From Rhodobiaceae bacterium (GTDB taxonomy: Bacteria > Pseudomonadota > Alphaproteobacteria > Rhizobiales > Tepidamorphaceae), in assembly GCA_020441995.1 (NCBI GenBank), contig JAGRLC010000034.1, positions 1 to 54,759 of the forward strand: 54,759 bases of DNA, in the 5' to 3' direction. Of the stretch, positions 16,682-25,240 are shown piece after piece. The position numbers were made by a program, and so were the translations under genes. The number at the start of each line of letters is the position of its first letter. Position 1 is the first letter of the stretch. Under the pieces are notes generated by a model. It made no database searches. It had not been told where the DNA came from and saw nothing but the letters and a program-made list of their open reading frames with translations.

Positions 16682-17137
16682 TTATTCCGCCACAATCATC
16701 CGGCCATCCGCGACGCCGTTTTCGCGCCGGCGCGCCGTTCGCCTGGCATTGTTCAGGATGGTCTGCAACGTTACCGACTGAAGCGTCGCCGCGGTGTGAC
16801 GGTCGACCTCGCCCATCACCCTGTACAGCTCGCCGGCTTCATCCGACTGCCCGCGCGGCTTGTTCGAATCGCCAGCGAACCAGCCGGTTTCGAACAGCTT
16901 GATGATATCGTAGAGCGTGATCTTGCGCGCATCGCCAATGAAACTGCAGCCGCCGCCCGCGCCGCGGGTCGATTCAACGATTCCGGCAAGCGAAAGCGTC
17001 CTCAGCACCTTGGCCAGGTGATGCTGCGATACCCCGTATGTCTCCGCAATCTCGCTCGCGGGGATCTGCTCCTTGGGCCGCGACGCCATATGCAAGACCG
17101 CGAAGATGGCGCACATCGTTCCCTGTTGAAGCTTCAT
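16682..17137 (-). CDS. Rrf2-family transcriptional regulator (BadM-like context)
   Basis: 151-residue Rrf2 winged-helix regulator. It shows MKLQQGTMCAIFAVLHMASR, the recognition helix SEIAETYGVSQHHLAKVLRTL, the wing STRGAGGGCSFIGDARKITLYD, and a long C-terminal helix. Only two cysteines are present (9 and 64), and the three-cysteine cluster of IscR/NsrR/RsrR proteins is absent, so a small molecule rather than an Fe-S cluster is probably sensed. A GNAT gene 40 bp upstream recreates the badL-badM pairing known from Rhodopseudomonas palustris, where BadM represses benzoyl-CoA reductase genes. AGGAGAG precedes the ATG. Likely target sites lie before livK and before the gene at 17906. Confidence 0.88.
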   Translation of the reverse strand: MKLQQGTMCAIFAVLHMASRPKEQIPASEIAETYGVSQHHLAKVLRTLSLAGIVESTRGAGGGCSFIGDARKITLYDIIKLFETGWFAGDSNKPRGQSDEAGELYRVMGEVDRHTAATLQSVTLQTILNNARRTARRRENGVADGRMIVAE

Positions 17138-17177
17138 GAAATTCTCTCCTGCCGCGCATACGCCGCAGCGTACCGCC

Positions 17178-17633
17178 TTAGTCCGCCTGCATTTCCAGCT
17201 CGATATAGGGCCCGGCCGCCATGCCCTGCATCCGGAAAAACGATATCAGCTGGTGATCGTCGATGTGCAGCATGGTCCTGACCGTGTCGATTCCATTGTC
17301 GCGGAAATACGCGACGACCGCATCGAAAAGCTTTGTCGCCACATGGGCATTGCGATACTGCGGGGCCACCGAGATGACCTCCACCCAACCGCAAGGCGGG
17401 GAACCGAATTCCCACGCCTGGATCGCACCGAAAGTGTAGCCGGCCACCTCGCCGTCGCGGTGAGCCACCAGAAACCTGCATTTGGCATCGGTATTCTGCC
17501 GCGCATAACAACCGTACCAGAAATCCGCTTTCGCAGAACCGGTCACTTCCGCATCGATACCCACAATTGCCGGAACGTCTTCCAGGGTCACGGGCTTGAT
17601 AACCAGCTCCCCCTCGCCCGCCCTCTCATTCAT
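17178..17633 (-). CDS. GNAT-family N-acetyltransferase (BadL-like context)
   Basis: About 151 residues from the ATG at 17631-17633 (MNERAGEGELVIKPVTLEDV); a GTG at 17706-17708 would add 25 residues. The GNAT fold is recognisable from EVISVAPQYRNAHVATKLFD, equivalent to motif A with the acetyl-CoA-binding Q/R-x-x-G/A pattern, and from the C-terminal IDDHQLISFFRMQGM. The position before an Rrf2 gene and a benzoate-CoA-ligase operon matches badL, an acetyltransferase of aromatic amines in R. palustris. The same role here, detoxifying an amino-substituted aromatic, is inference. The ribosome-binding site is weak for both starts. Confidence 0.75.
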   Translation of the reverse strand: MNERAGEGELVIKPVTLEDVPAIVGIDAEVTGSAKADFWYGCYARQNTDAKCRFLVAHRDGEVAGYTFGAIQAWEFGSPPCGWVEVISVAPQYRNAHVATKLFDAVVAYFRDNGIDTVRTMLHIDDHQLISFFRMQGMAAGPYIELEMQAD

Positions 17634-17781
17634 CAGAACCAAACCCGCACCCTTCCCGCTCAAGCCATCTTCCGGCCATTCAACGTAACCGTGTAAACGC
17701 AGCCACACACTACGCGCATAGCATAACCGCGATTTTCCCGCGCAGACAACAATTTGGTAGTTTAATACGAATTATGACTTT

Positions 17782-17799
17782 ACCGCCTCTTTTAGCGGT
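17782..17799. promoter_or_regulatory. Inverted repeat in the GNAT/molybdenum hydroxylase divergent region
   Basis: Arms ACCGC and GCGGT enclose CTCTTTTA, about 110 bp before the TTG start at 17906. Together with the CAATTTGGTA element at 17750-17759 it marks the control region of the rightward operon. The region 17634-17905 holds no other recognisable gene. Confidence 0.35.
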
Positions 17800-17905
17800 G
17801 TTAGCGTTCCTGCCCGGATACCGGTTGGGCGGAAAATAACATACCCCCTTTCCATCGATCCGGAAAATTTTTCAGCTTTACCAACGACTTGAACAAGATA
17901 CTCCA

Positions 17906-20900
17906 TTGACCAACACTGCGGACATAAATACGCATTCGAATGCGAAATTAGACCGGAAACCCACGGATGATTCCGCGCCGTGGGTTGGCCGGAGCTTGGA
18001 AAGACGCGAGGACGCGGCCCTTCTGATGGGCGCGGGACGCTATGCCGACGATGTCGCCACGCCGCGCGGAACCCTGCATGCGGCCGTCGTGCGGTCGCCG
18101 CATGCCCATGCGCTGATCAAGGACATCGACACTTCGAAGGCGCTCGCCCTGCCCGGCGTGCACCATGTCCTCACCGGCGAGGACATCCGCGCCATTTCCG
18201 ATCCGTTCCTGATCGTGCTGAAAAAGCCGATCGACCAGTGGGCGCTGGCCGTCGAACGCGTCCGCTATGTCGGCGAGGCCGTGGCGATAGTCATTGCCGA
18301 GGACCGCTACATCGCCGAGGACGGCGCCGACCTGGTCGACGTTGCCTACGATCCGCTTCCCGTGGTGATCGATCCGCGCGAGGCGGTATCGGCTGACGCG
18401 CCCGTGCTGCATCCCGATGCGGGAAGCAATGAGCTTTCGGCCCGGGAATTCACCTATGGCGATCCGGACAAGGCTTTTGCGGCAGCCCACAAGACGGTTT
18501 CGCTGGAAGTGGAATATCCGCGCAGTTCCTATACGCCGATGGAATGTTTCGTCGTCGTTGCAAACTATCTGCGCGGTGATGACAGCTACGACGTGCTGGC
18601 CAATTTCCAGGGGCCGTTCAGCATTCATCCTGTCATGGCGCGTTCGCTGCGCGTGCCGGGGACGCGTCTGAGGCTGAGGATTCCCGCCGACAGCGGCGGC
18701 AGCTTCGGCATCAAACTCTCGGTTTTTCCCTATATCGTCCTGATGGCGCTGGCCTCGCGTGTGGTCGGGCGTCCAGTGAAATGGGTCGAAGACCGGCTGG
18801 AGCACCTGCAGGCGGCCAATTCCGGGCCCAACCGCGTCACCAAGATCGAGGCCGCTGTCGAAAAGGACGGTCGCGTTACCGCGCTGCGCTTCGACAACAT
18901 GGAAGATTACGGCGCCTATCTGCGCGCGCCGATGCCCGGGCCGCTGTACCGGATGCATGGCGCGACGACGGGCGCATACGACATCCGCAATCTGGCGATG
19001 ACAAATCGTGTCGTCGTGACCAACAAGATGCCCGCGTCGCTGGTCCGCGGCTTCGGCGGACCGCAGCTCTATCTGGCGCTCGAACGCCTGATGCAGCGCG
19101 TCGCGATCGAACTCGAACTCGATCCGCTCGAGGTGATCCGCCGCAATCTGATCTCGCCCGGCAGTTTCCCCTACCGCACCTGCGCCGGCGCGCTCTACGA
19201 TTCCGGAGACTACCAGCAGGCCATCGACAAGGCGGTTGGCGAAGGGCGCCTGGACGACCTGTTGGCGCGGCGTGACAAGGCGCGCAAGGAAGGCCGCATG
19301 TACGGCATCGGTTTCGCCACAGTGGTCGAGCCGGGCATGTCCAACATGGGCTATCTCAGCACTATCAATCCGGCGGACGTGCGCGAGCGCCAGGGCCCCA
19401 AGAACGGCGCGATCTCCATGGTCAACGTCAATGTCGACGCCATCGGCACCGTGTCGGTGACAGCCGACCTGACCGTGCAGGGCCAGGGGCACGCGACGGC
19501 GATTTCGCAGATCGTCGCCGATCAGCTTGGCCTCAAGCCCGACGACATATCCATCAACCTGGAACTCGATACCCAGAAGGACGCGTGGTCGATCGCGGCG
19601 GGCACCTATTCGTGCCGTTTCTCGCCGGGCACGGCGGTTGCCGCGCATATCGCTGCGAAAAACATCCGCGAGAAGGTCGCCCGCATCGCCGCAAAGCAGC
19701 TCAATACGGTTGCCGACGATATCGATTTCGGCGGCGGCCGCGTTTTCTCGAAGACGAACCCGGACAATGGCGCGGCGTTCGCACGCGTCGCCGGCACCGC
19801 TCACTGGTCGCCGGTGCTGATGCCGGAGACCGACGATCCGGGCTTGAGCGAAACGGGCATCTGGTCGCCACCGGAACTGGAGCCGCCGAGTTCCAAGGAC
19901 GAGATCAACACCTCACTGACATACGGTTTCGTGTTCGACATGTGCGGCGTCGAGATTGATCCGGCTACCATGCAGGTCCGCGTCGACCGCTATGTCTCCA
20001 TGCATGACGCGGGAACGCTGATCAATCCGCTGCTGGCGGAAGGCCAGATTCGCGGTGCGTTCGTGCAGGGGCTGGCGAGCGCCTTATACGAGGAAATCGT
20101 CTACGACGAGGCGGGCGCCCTGCAGTCCGGCACCTTCGCCGAATACCTCGTTCCCACGGCCTGCGAAGTTCCCCCGGTCGAACTGATGCACATCGAGACG
20201 CCGTCGCCTTTCACGCCGCTGGGCGCAAAGGGACTTGCGGAAGGCAATTGCATGAGCACGCCGGTGTGCATCGCAAATGCCGTCGCCGACGCCCTATCTC
20301 TCAAGGATGTGCCGCTACCGGCAACGCCGGAACGCCTTAACGCCCTGGTTTGCGGCGAGGAAGCCGCCCCACCCGCCGGCATTTCGGCGGAAAAACCCGT
20401 CTCGGCCACGGCGGGAGATGCCGCGATCACCGGCGACGGCAGCGTCACCGTCAAGGCTTCGCCCGCCGAAATCTGGAAGGCTCTGCTCGATCCCGAAAGC
20501 CTCAAGCACATCATTCCCGGCTGCCATTCGGTCAGCGCCGTCACTCCGGAACACTATCGTGCGCAGGTCTCGCTTGGCGTGGGCCCGATCCGCGGCCGCT
20601 TCATCGCCGACGTCAAACTGAGCGATCTGAATCCCGAGCGCGCCGCGACGCTGTCGGGCGATCTCGCCGGACCGCTCGGAAAGGCACAGGGCAGCGGCCA
20701 CGTCACGCTGACACCCGAGGACGGCGCGACGCGCATCGACTACACCTACGGCGTCGATATCGGCGGAAAGGTCGCCTCCGTGGGCGGGCGTATGATCAAG
20801 CGCGCGGCGCAAATCGTCATCGGCCAGTTCTTCGAGCGCCTTTCCGAAGTTGCATCCGGCAAGCACGGTGCTGACGCGTCCGCGAATGGCTCCAAATCCG

Positions 20901-20944
20901 AATCCCGTTCGTGGATCGCCCGTCTGTTCGGAGGCAACCGATGA
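17906..20944 (+). CDS. Molybdenum hydroxylase large subunit fused to a CoxG (SRPBCC) domain
   Basis: 1012 residues. Residues 25-815 form a xanthine dehydrogenase/CoxL-type molybdopterin subunit: VGRSLERREDAALLMGAGRY, the aldehyde-oxidase domain, SGGSFGIK, VRGFGGPQ in the Mo-site loop, and KGLAEGNC with the glutamate expected to be the catalytic base. The CO-dehydrogenase AYxCSFR loop is absent. After a linker, residues about 840-990 are a CoxG-like SRPBCC domain (IPGCHSV, VGPIRGRF, GGRMIKRAAQIVIGQFFERL), a factor thought to help Mo-cofactor maturation or membrane recruitment. No ATG exists before the conserved N-terminus, so I accept the TTG at 17906 despite a poor ribosome-binding site. It overlaps the next gene by 4 bp. 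It likely hydroxylates an aromatic or N-heteroaromatic compound or reduces an aromatic CoA ester. Confidence 0.9.
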   Translation: MTNTADINTHSNAKLDRKPTDDSAPWVGRSLERREDAALLMGAGRYADDVATPRGTLHAAVVRSPHAHALIKDIDTSKALALPGVHHVLTGEDIRAISDPFLIVLKKPIDQWALAVERVRYVGEAVAIVIAEDRYIAEDGADLVDVAYDPLPVVIDPREAVSADAPVLHPDAGSNELSAREFTYGDPDKAFAAAHKTVSLEVEYPRSSYTPMECFVVVANYLRGDDSYDVLANFQGPFSIHPVMARSLRVPGTRLRLRIPADSGGSFGIKLSVFPYIVLMALASRVVGRPVKWVEDRLEHLQAANSGPNRVTKIEAAVEKDGRVTALRFDNMEDYGAYLRAPMPGPLYRMHGATTGAYDIRNLAMTNRVVVTNKMPASLVRGFGGPQLYLALERLMQRVAIELELDPLEVIRRNLISPGSFPYRTCAGALYDSGDYQQAIDKAVGEGRLDDLLARRDKARKEGRMYGIGFATVVEPGMSNMGYLSTINPADVRERQGPKNGAISMVNVNVDAIGTVSVTADLTVQGQGHATAISQIVADQLGLKPDDISINLELDTQKDAWSIAAGTYSCRFSPGTAVAAHIAAKNIREKVARIAAKQLNTVADDIDFGGGRVFSKTNPDNGAAFARVAGTAHWSPVLMPETDDPGLSETGIWSPPELEPPSSKDEINTSLTYGFVFDMCGVEIDPATMQVRVDRYVSMHDAGTLINPLLAEGQIRGAFVQGLASALYEEIVYDEAGALQSGTFAEYLVPTACEVPPVELMHIETPSPFTPLGAKGLAEGNCMSTPVCIANAVADALSLKDVPLPATPERLNALVCGEEAAPPAGISAEKPVSATAGDAAITGDGSVTVKASPAEIWKALLDPESLKHIIPGCHSVSAVTPEHYRAQVSLGVGPIRGRFIADVKLSDLNPERAATLSGDLAGPLGKAQGSGHVTLTPEDGATRIDYTYGVDIGGKVASVGGRMIKRAAQIVIGQFFERLSEVASGKHGADASANGSKSESRSWIARLFGGNR

Positions 20945-21774
20945 AACCGGCTCCGCTCAGCTACATACGCCCGGACACGGCCGAAGAGGCTGTCGCCGGA
21001 TTGGCCGAACACGGTGCGGATGCGCGCATCCTTGCCGGCGGACAGTCGCTGATGGCCATGCTCAATCTGCGGCTGGTCGAGCCCAAAGCGCTGATCGACA
21101 TTTCGCAGATCGACGAACTGCGGTCGATCCGGATCGACGGCAACATGATCGAGGTCGGCGCGGCTGTGACCCAGGCGGAATTCCTCGCCTGGCCGCAGTT
21201 GAAGGAACATGCTCCCTTCATCGCCAAGGCCTTGCCCTGGGTCGGACATTTCCAGACCCGCAACCGCGGCACCGTGTGCGGATCGATCGCCCATGCCGAC
21301 CCCAGTTCCGAGTTGCCGCTTTCGCTTGCCCTTTTGGAAGGCGAAGTCGTGCTGCGCTCGAAATCCGGCACGCGCCATCTCAAGGCATCCGAGTTCCAGA
21401 CCGGCATGCTGCAAACGGCGCGGCGCGACGACGAAATGATCACCGCCGTCCGCTTTCCCGCCGATGTGGGGACGAAAGGCGCCGCGTTCCGTGAGGTTGC
21501 CCGCCGCCATGGCGACTTCGCCATTGTTTCCGTCGGCGCGGTGGCAGCAGACCAGGGCGCCGTCCGGGTCGCCGTGGGGGGCGTCGCCGACAGACCGGCA
21601 TGCATCGGCATCGAGGCATCGCTGACGGTTTCGGACATGACCGACCGCATCGAACGGCTGGCATGGGAACTGGGCGGATACGACGACATTCACGCCAGCG
21701 CCCGCTACCGTCGCGACCTCGTGCGCCGGCTTGTGCCCATCATCATCGGGGAGGTGCGTGCATGCGCGAAGTGA
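20941..21774 (+). CDS. Molybdenum hydroxylase FAD-binding subunit (CoxM type)
   Basis: 277-residue medium subunit that carries FAD and passes electrons between the 2Fe-2S centres and an acceptor. FAD contacts are AGGQSLMAMLNLRLVEP near residue 32 and the RNRGTVCGSIAHADPSSE block near residue 105. In the second, the usual TxGGS has a cysteine in place of the first glycine. The C-terminal CO_deh_flav_C domain follows. The ATG overlaps the previous stop as ATGA, and the gene overlaps the next by 13 bp, so the three subunits are made together. Confidence 0.93.
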   Translation: MKPAPLSYIRPDTAEEAVAGLAEHGADARILAGGQSLMAMLNLRLVEPKALIDISQIDELRSIRIDGNMIEVGAAVTQAEFLAWPQLKEHAPFIAKALPWVGHFQTRNRGTVCGSIAHADPSSELPLSLALLEGEVVLRSKSGTRHLKASEFQTGMLQTARRDDEMITAVRFPADVGTKGAAFREVARRHGDFAIVSVGAVAADQGAVRVAVGGVADRPACIGIEASLTVSDMTDRIERLAWELGGYDDIHASARYRRDLVRRLVPIIIGEVRACAK

Positions 21775-22283
21775 CCAAAGACGAAGTCGTGCGCATCAGC
21801 CTCGAGTTGAACGGCAAGACGGTGTCGGGAAATGCGACCTCCCGCATGCTGCTGACCGACTTCCTGCGCAACGAACTCGGGCTAACCGGCACTCATGTAG
21901 GCTGCGAGCATGGCGTTTGCGGCTGCTGCACGGTGCGCATCGACGGCGTCGCCGCGCGCTCCTGCCTTATGCTTGCGGTTCAGGCCGATGGCCGGCGCAT
22001 CGACACGGTCGAGGGGCTTGCCGCCAGCAAGGATGCGCTCAACGCGTTGCAGCGCGCCTTCCGCAAGCATCACGCCCTGCAATGCGGCTTCTGCACGGCG
22101 GGCATCCTGATGTCCTTCTCCGACTTCCTCTCCCGCAAGCAAAACCCCGAGGAGGACGAGGTGCGCGAGGTGCTGGGCGGGCATATCTGCCGCTGTACCG
22201 GATACGACGGCCTTGTGAAGGCCATCATGGAGGCTGCCGCGGAAATGCGTGGCGAAACGCCCTCGAATGCGGGGGCAGCATGA
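21762..22283 (+). CDS. Molybdenum hydroxylase [2Fe-2S] subunit (CoxS type)
   Basis: 173 residues with two 2Fe-2S domains. The plant-ferredoxin-like cluster uses Cys48, Cys53, Cys56 and Cys68 (GCEHGVCGCCTVRIDG); the C-terminal helical domain uses Cys108, Cys111, Cys143 and Cys145 (QCGFCTAG and ICRCTGY). An extra cysteine at 55 is unusual. The start at 21762 has GGGAGG upstream; the long open frame before it is the shadow of the FAD subunit. It overlaps the following MBL gene by 4 bp. Confidence 0.95.
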   Translation: MREVTKDEVVRISLELNGKTVSGNATSRMLLTDFLRNELGLTGTHVGCEHGVCGCCTVRIDGVAARSCLMLAVQADGRRIDTVEGLAASKDALNALQRAFRKHHALQCGFCTAGILMSFSDFLSRKQNPEEDEVREVLGGHICRCTGYDGLVKAIMEAAAEMRGETPSNAGAA

Positions 22284-23320
22284 ACACCTCCACCACCGCT
22301 CCAGCGACGCCGGATCAGACGCATCCGGTCGAAGTCGCACCTGGTATATTCCGTATCACGGTGCCAGTCCCCTTCCGCAGTCTCAGGGCGGTAAACCTGT
22401 GGCTGCTCGAGGATGGTGACGGCTTCACCATGATCGATTGCGGCTTCAGCGACGATCCCACCAAGTTGCGCCTTGAACGCGCGTGGTCGGAGGTGCTCGG
22501 CGGCAAACCGGTTACGCGCCTGATCGTGACCCATTTCCATCCTGACCATGTCGGCAATTGCCACTTCATCTGCAACCGCTGGGGCCTCAGGCCCCATATG
22601 ACGCAGCTTGAGTGGATGGCGGCGAATGTGGCGTTGAAATCGCTTTACAGCGACGACTACGAATTGCGCGCGGAATTCTGGACCCGCAACGGCGCCTCGC
22701 CGCAATTGATTGATCTCTATCGCTCCGAAACCGTGCTCTACGACTCCGGCGTGGAACTGACCGACGATTTCCAGCGGATCAATTCCGGCGAGACGATCAC
22801 CATCGGCGGGCGCGACTGGCTGATAACCACCGGCCAGGGGCACTCGCCGGACCTCGCAACGCTCTACAATGCGCGCGACGACATTCTGATCGCAGGCGAC
22901 CAGATCCTGCCGAAGATCACCACCAACGTCAGCGTCTGGCCATGGGAGCCTCTCGCCGACCCGCTGCGGGAGTTCATCGAGTCTCTTGACCGGCTCGACG
23001 CGATCGTCACGGAGCAGACCTTCGTTTTGCCGTCGCACCGCGAACCCTTCCACAACGCCAAGGCGCGCATCGCTGAGCTCAAGCACCACCACGAGGAACG
23101 GCTTGAGGAAGTCATCGCGCTTCTCGAAGGCCACGAGGCGCGCACCGCCGGCGACCTGCTGGAACCGCTGTTCAAGCGCGAGCTCGACGGCCACCAGGTC
23201 AACTTTGCCATGGGCGAAGCCCTCGCCCACCTGAACCGGCTCGTCTTCGAGGGAACCGTTCTGCGTCACGAGGATGACAGCGGCCTGATCCGGTTCTCGC
23301 TTGCGAGCACGAAACACTGA
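22280..23320 (+). CDS. MBL-fold metallo-hydrolase in the Mo hydroxylase operon
   Basis: 346-residue metallo-beta-lactamase-fold protein. Metal ligands are His85, His87, Asp89 and His90 in THFHPDHVG, with later ligands expected in GQGHSPDLA, AGDQIL and LPSHREPFHN. The GHSPD form and a C-terminal winged-helix-like region (about 270-346) fit the subfamily of glyoxalase/thioesterase-like hydrolases. Its ATG overlaps the stop of the 2Fe-2S subunit, so it is translationally coupled to the Mo enzyme. It may hydrolyse a CoA thioester or a lactone/lactam produced by that enzyme. A second, different MBL gene sits inside the other Mo hydroxylase operon (32024-32785). Confidence 0.88.
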   Translation: MNTSTTAPATPDQTHPVEVAPGIFRITVPVPFRSLRAVNLWLLEDGDGFTMIDCGFSDDPTKLRLERAWSEVLGGKPVTRLIVTHFHPDHVGNCHFICNRWGLRPHMTQLEWMAANVALKSLYSDDYELRAEFWTRNGASPQLIDLYRSETVLYDSGVELTDDFQRINSGETITIGGRDWLITTGQGHSPDLATLYNARDDILIAGDQILPKITTNVSVWPWEPLADPLREFIESLDRLDAIVTEQTFVLPSHREPFHNAKARIAELKHHHEERLEEVIALLEGHEARTAGDLLEPLFKRELDGHQVNFAMGEALAHLNRLVFEGTVLRHEDDSGLIRFSLASTKH

Positions 23321-23342
23321 CCAAACGTCTGGAGAGGAAACC

Positions 23343-23813
23343 ATGTCCAAGACCCCCAATCGCGAACTCATCACCATCGATGGCAAGAATGTCGTCCTTC
23401 AGCGCGACACCTCGCCCATGGAAAACGGCGGGGTTCTGGAGAATTCCGAGGCGCTGCGGCTGTTCAACATTTTCGACGAGAAGTTCCAGCCATCTAACTT
23501 CGGCCTTGCCGACGGCAAGCCGCTGCGGATGTACGACGCCAAGACCGTGAAGATCGACCTGTCCAAGCGCAGCAAGGAAGACATGGGCTTCTGGCACCGC
23601 AATGCGGATGCTCACGAGATCATCTTCTGCGTCAAGGGCGCGCTGCGCTGGGAAACCGAAATGGGGATTCGCATCGTGCGCCCCGGCGACATGCTGTTCA
23701 TTCCGCGCGGCATCGCCCATCGCTCCACGCTTTGCGAGGAGTCCGAGGAGGAGAACGTCCTCGTCGAGCTGAAGATCGCCGAGGAACTCACCTACGTCGC
23801 CGAGGACAAGTAA
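23343..23813 (+). CDS. Cupin-domain protein
   Basis: 156 residues, single cupin barrel. Metal-site motifs are FWHRNADAHEIIFCVKGALR (motif 1) and RPGDMLFIPRGIAHRSTL (motif 2), similar to the C-terminal half of homogentisate-type or 3-hydroxyanthranilate-type dioxygenases but on a short chain. GGAGAGGAAACC precedes the ATG. It lies 22 bp after the MBL gene and 32 bp before the alpha/beta hydrolase start, so it is part of the operon. Ring-cleavage oxygenase activity is possible but unproven. Confidence 0.82.
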   Translation: MSKTPNRELITIDGKNVVLQRDTSPMENGGVLENSEALRLFNIFDEKFQPSNFGLADGKPLRMYDAKTVKIDLSKRSKEDMGFWHRNADAHEIIFCVKGALRWETEMGIRIVRPGDMLFIPRGIAHRSTLCEESEEENVLVELKIAEELTYVAEDK

Positions 23814-23845
23814 TCCCCGCCGGCCAACGTGACATGAGGAAATCT

Positions 23846-24637
23846 ATGGAAGTCATTTCGAATGGCGTCAGGTTCAACTGCGTGGTCGAGGGGCCTGAGG
23901 GTGCGCCCTGGGTCACGCTTGCCCATGCGCTCGCAAACAACCTGACACTCTGGGATGAGATCGCGGCATCGCTGAGCGACCGGTTCCGGGTTCTGCGCTA
24001 CGACCAGCGCGGCCATGGCAAGAGCCAGGCGCCACGAGGGGCGTACTCATTCCCGCTGCTCATCGAGGACGTACTGGGCATCTGGGAAGCGCTCGGCGTG
24101 GAGCAGAGCCACTGGATCGGCCTGTCGATCGGGGGAATGATCGGCTACGGCCTGGGCATCCATCATCCCGAACGGCTGAAAACCATCATCGCCTGCGACT
24201 CCCGCCCGGACGCCCCGCGCGACTACGCCGCCTACTTCCAGTCGCGGATCGACAAGGCGCGCGAGAAGGGCATGGAAGGCGTCGTCGAATCCACAATCGA
24301 ACGCTGGTTCACGCCGGAAAGCCTTGAAAAGAATCTGCCCGTGCTCGACCGCGTCCGGGAAATGATCCGGACAACGAACCCGGTCGGCCACGAAGGCTGC
24401 TGCGAGGCTCTCAAGACCCTGGCCTATGGACCTCACCTGCATTGCATCACGGTTCCGACCCTGATTCTTGGGGGAGAGAAGGACAAGGGCGCGCCACCAG
24501 CAGCCCTCGCCAAGGCCGCCAGCAAGATTCCGACCTCGAAACACGTCGTGATCCCCGATGCAGGCCACATCAGCGCGCTGGAAAATCCAACCGCAGTCAT
24601 GGCGGCCATCGAGGATTGGCTGTCACGCCACCCGTGA
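23846..24637 (+). CDS. Alpha/beta hydrolase, 3-oxoadipate enol-lactonase-like
   Basis: 263 residues from the ATG at 23846, chosen because GAGGA lies 5 bases upstream; an ATG at 23834 would add four residues. The fold signatures are oxyanion segment THE HALANNLTLWD (residues 27-37), DQRGHGKS, nucleophile elbow GLSIGG with Ser94, and the catalytic histidine in DAGHISALE. The overall pattern is closest to PcaD-type enol-lactonases, which open lactones after ring cleavage. Last gene of the 17906 operon; it converges on maoC with a 20-bp gap containing the palindrome CACATATGTG. Confidence 0.85.
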   Translation: MEVISNGVRFNCVVEGPEGAPWVTLAHALANNLTLWDEIAASLSDRFRVLRYDQRGHGKSQAPRGAYSFPLLIEDVLGIWEALGVEQSHWIGLSIGGMIGYGLGIHHPERLKTIIACDSRPDAPRDYAAYFQSRIDKAREKGMEGVVESTIERWFTPESLEKNLPVLDRVREMIRTTNPVGHEGCCEALKTLAYGPHLHCITVPTLILGGEKDKGAPPAALAKAASKIPTSKHVVIPDAGHISALENPTAVMAAIEDWLSRHP

Positions 24638-24657
24638 GGATTTGCTCACATATGTGT

Positions 24658-25179
24658 TCAATCAGCGGCGCGAAGCGGAACGACGATACGCGGGTGCATG
24701 GTCTGCACGACATCGCCGTCCTGATTGAAGGTCGTCACCTTGATGCCAACGATTCCAATGCCGGGTCTGGAGGCGGAAACGCGGGCCGATTCCACTTCAA
24801 TGCGGGCCTGCAATTCCTCGCCGGGCACAACCGGGCGCGGCCAGCGTATGTTCTCGACACCGGCGCCGATCAGGCCGCCGGCGACGGGCAAGGCCTCGAC
24901 CATAAGCCGCATGGTTGCGGCCACCGTATGCCAGCCGCTTGCGACATGCTTGCCGAAGAACGTGTCCACCGCCGCCACGGGATCGGTGTGAAAGGGCTGG
25001 GGATCATAGGCCGACGCGAATGCGATTGTGTCCGCTTCGGTGATCAGGGTCTTCGCCGTGGGAAACACGCGGCCGACCGTGAAGTCATCGAAATAAAGCG
25101 GGCCATGCCCCGGCTTGGTGTCGTCTGCCAACGTCAGGCCCCTTCCCTCAAACAATCCGGTTGCGATTTTCACAATCAT
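24658..25179 (-). CDS. MaoC-like (R)-hydratase/dehydratase
   Basis: 173-residue hot-dog-fold protein with the MaoC hydratase motif, here FASAYDPQPFHTDPVAA, containing the Asp and His that activate water, followed by GKHVASGWHTVAATMRLM. Such enzymes hydrate enoyl-CoA or related acyl-CoA double bonds. The upstream ribosome-binding site is poor, and the conserved domain only begins near residue 29, so the true start may be later. It is transcribed against its neighbours and shares a 61-bp divergent promoter region with the hydrolase at 25241. Confidence 0.85.
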   Translation of the reverse strand: MIVKIATGLFEGRGLTLADDTKPGHGPLYFDDFTVGRVFPTAKTLITEADTIAFASAYDPQPFHTDPVAAVDTFFGKHVASGWHTVAATMRLMVEALPVAGGLIGAGVENIRWPRPVVPGEELQARIEVESARVSASRPGIGIVGIKVTTFNQDGDVVQTMHPRIVVPLRAAD

Positions 25180-25240
25180 CCGCGCGTTGAGACGGGTGCT
25201 CCGGGAACGCTACCGGCAACGTGGATGGAGAACACCTCAA

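Noticed and set aside
17948..19804. 618-codon open frame on the minus strand
   Set aside because: It is antisense to the Mo hydroxylase large subunit. Its composition is rich in Arg, His and Gly with no known motif, as expected from a shadow frame in high-GC DNA.
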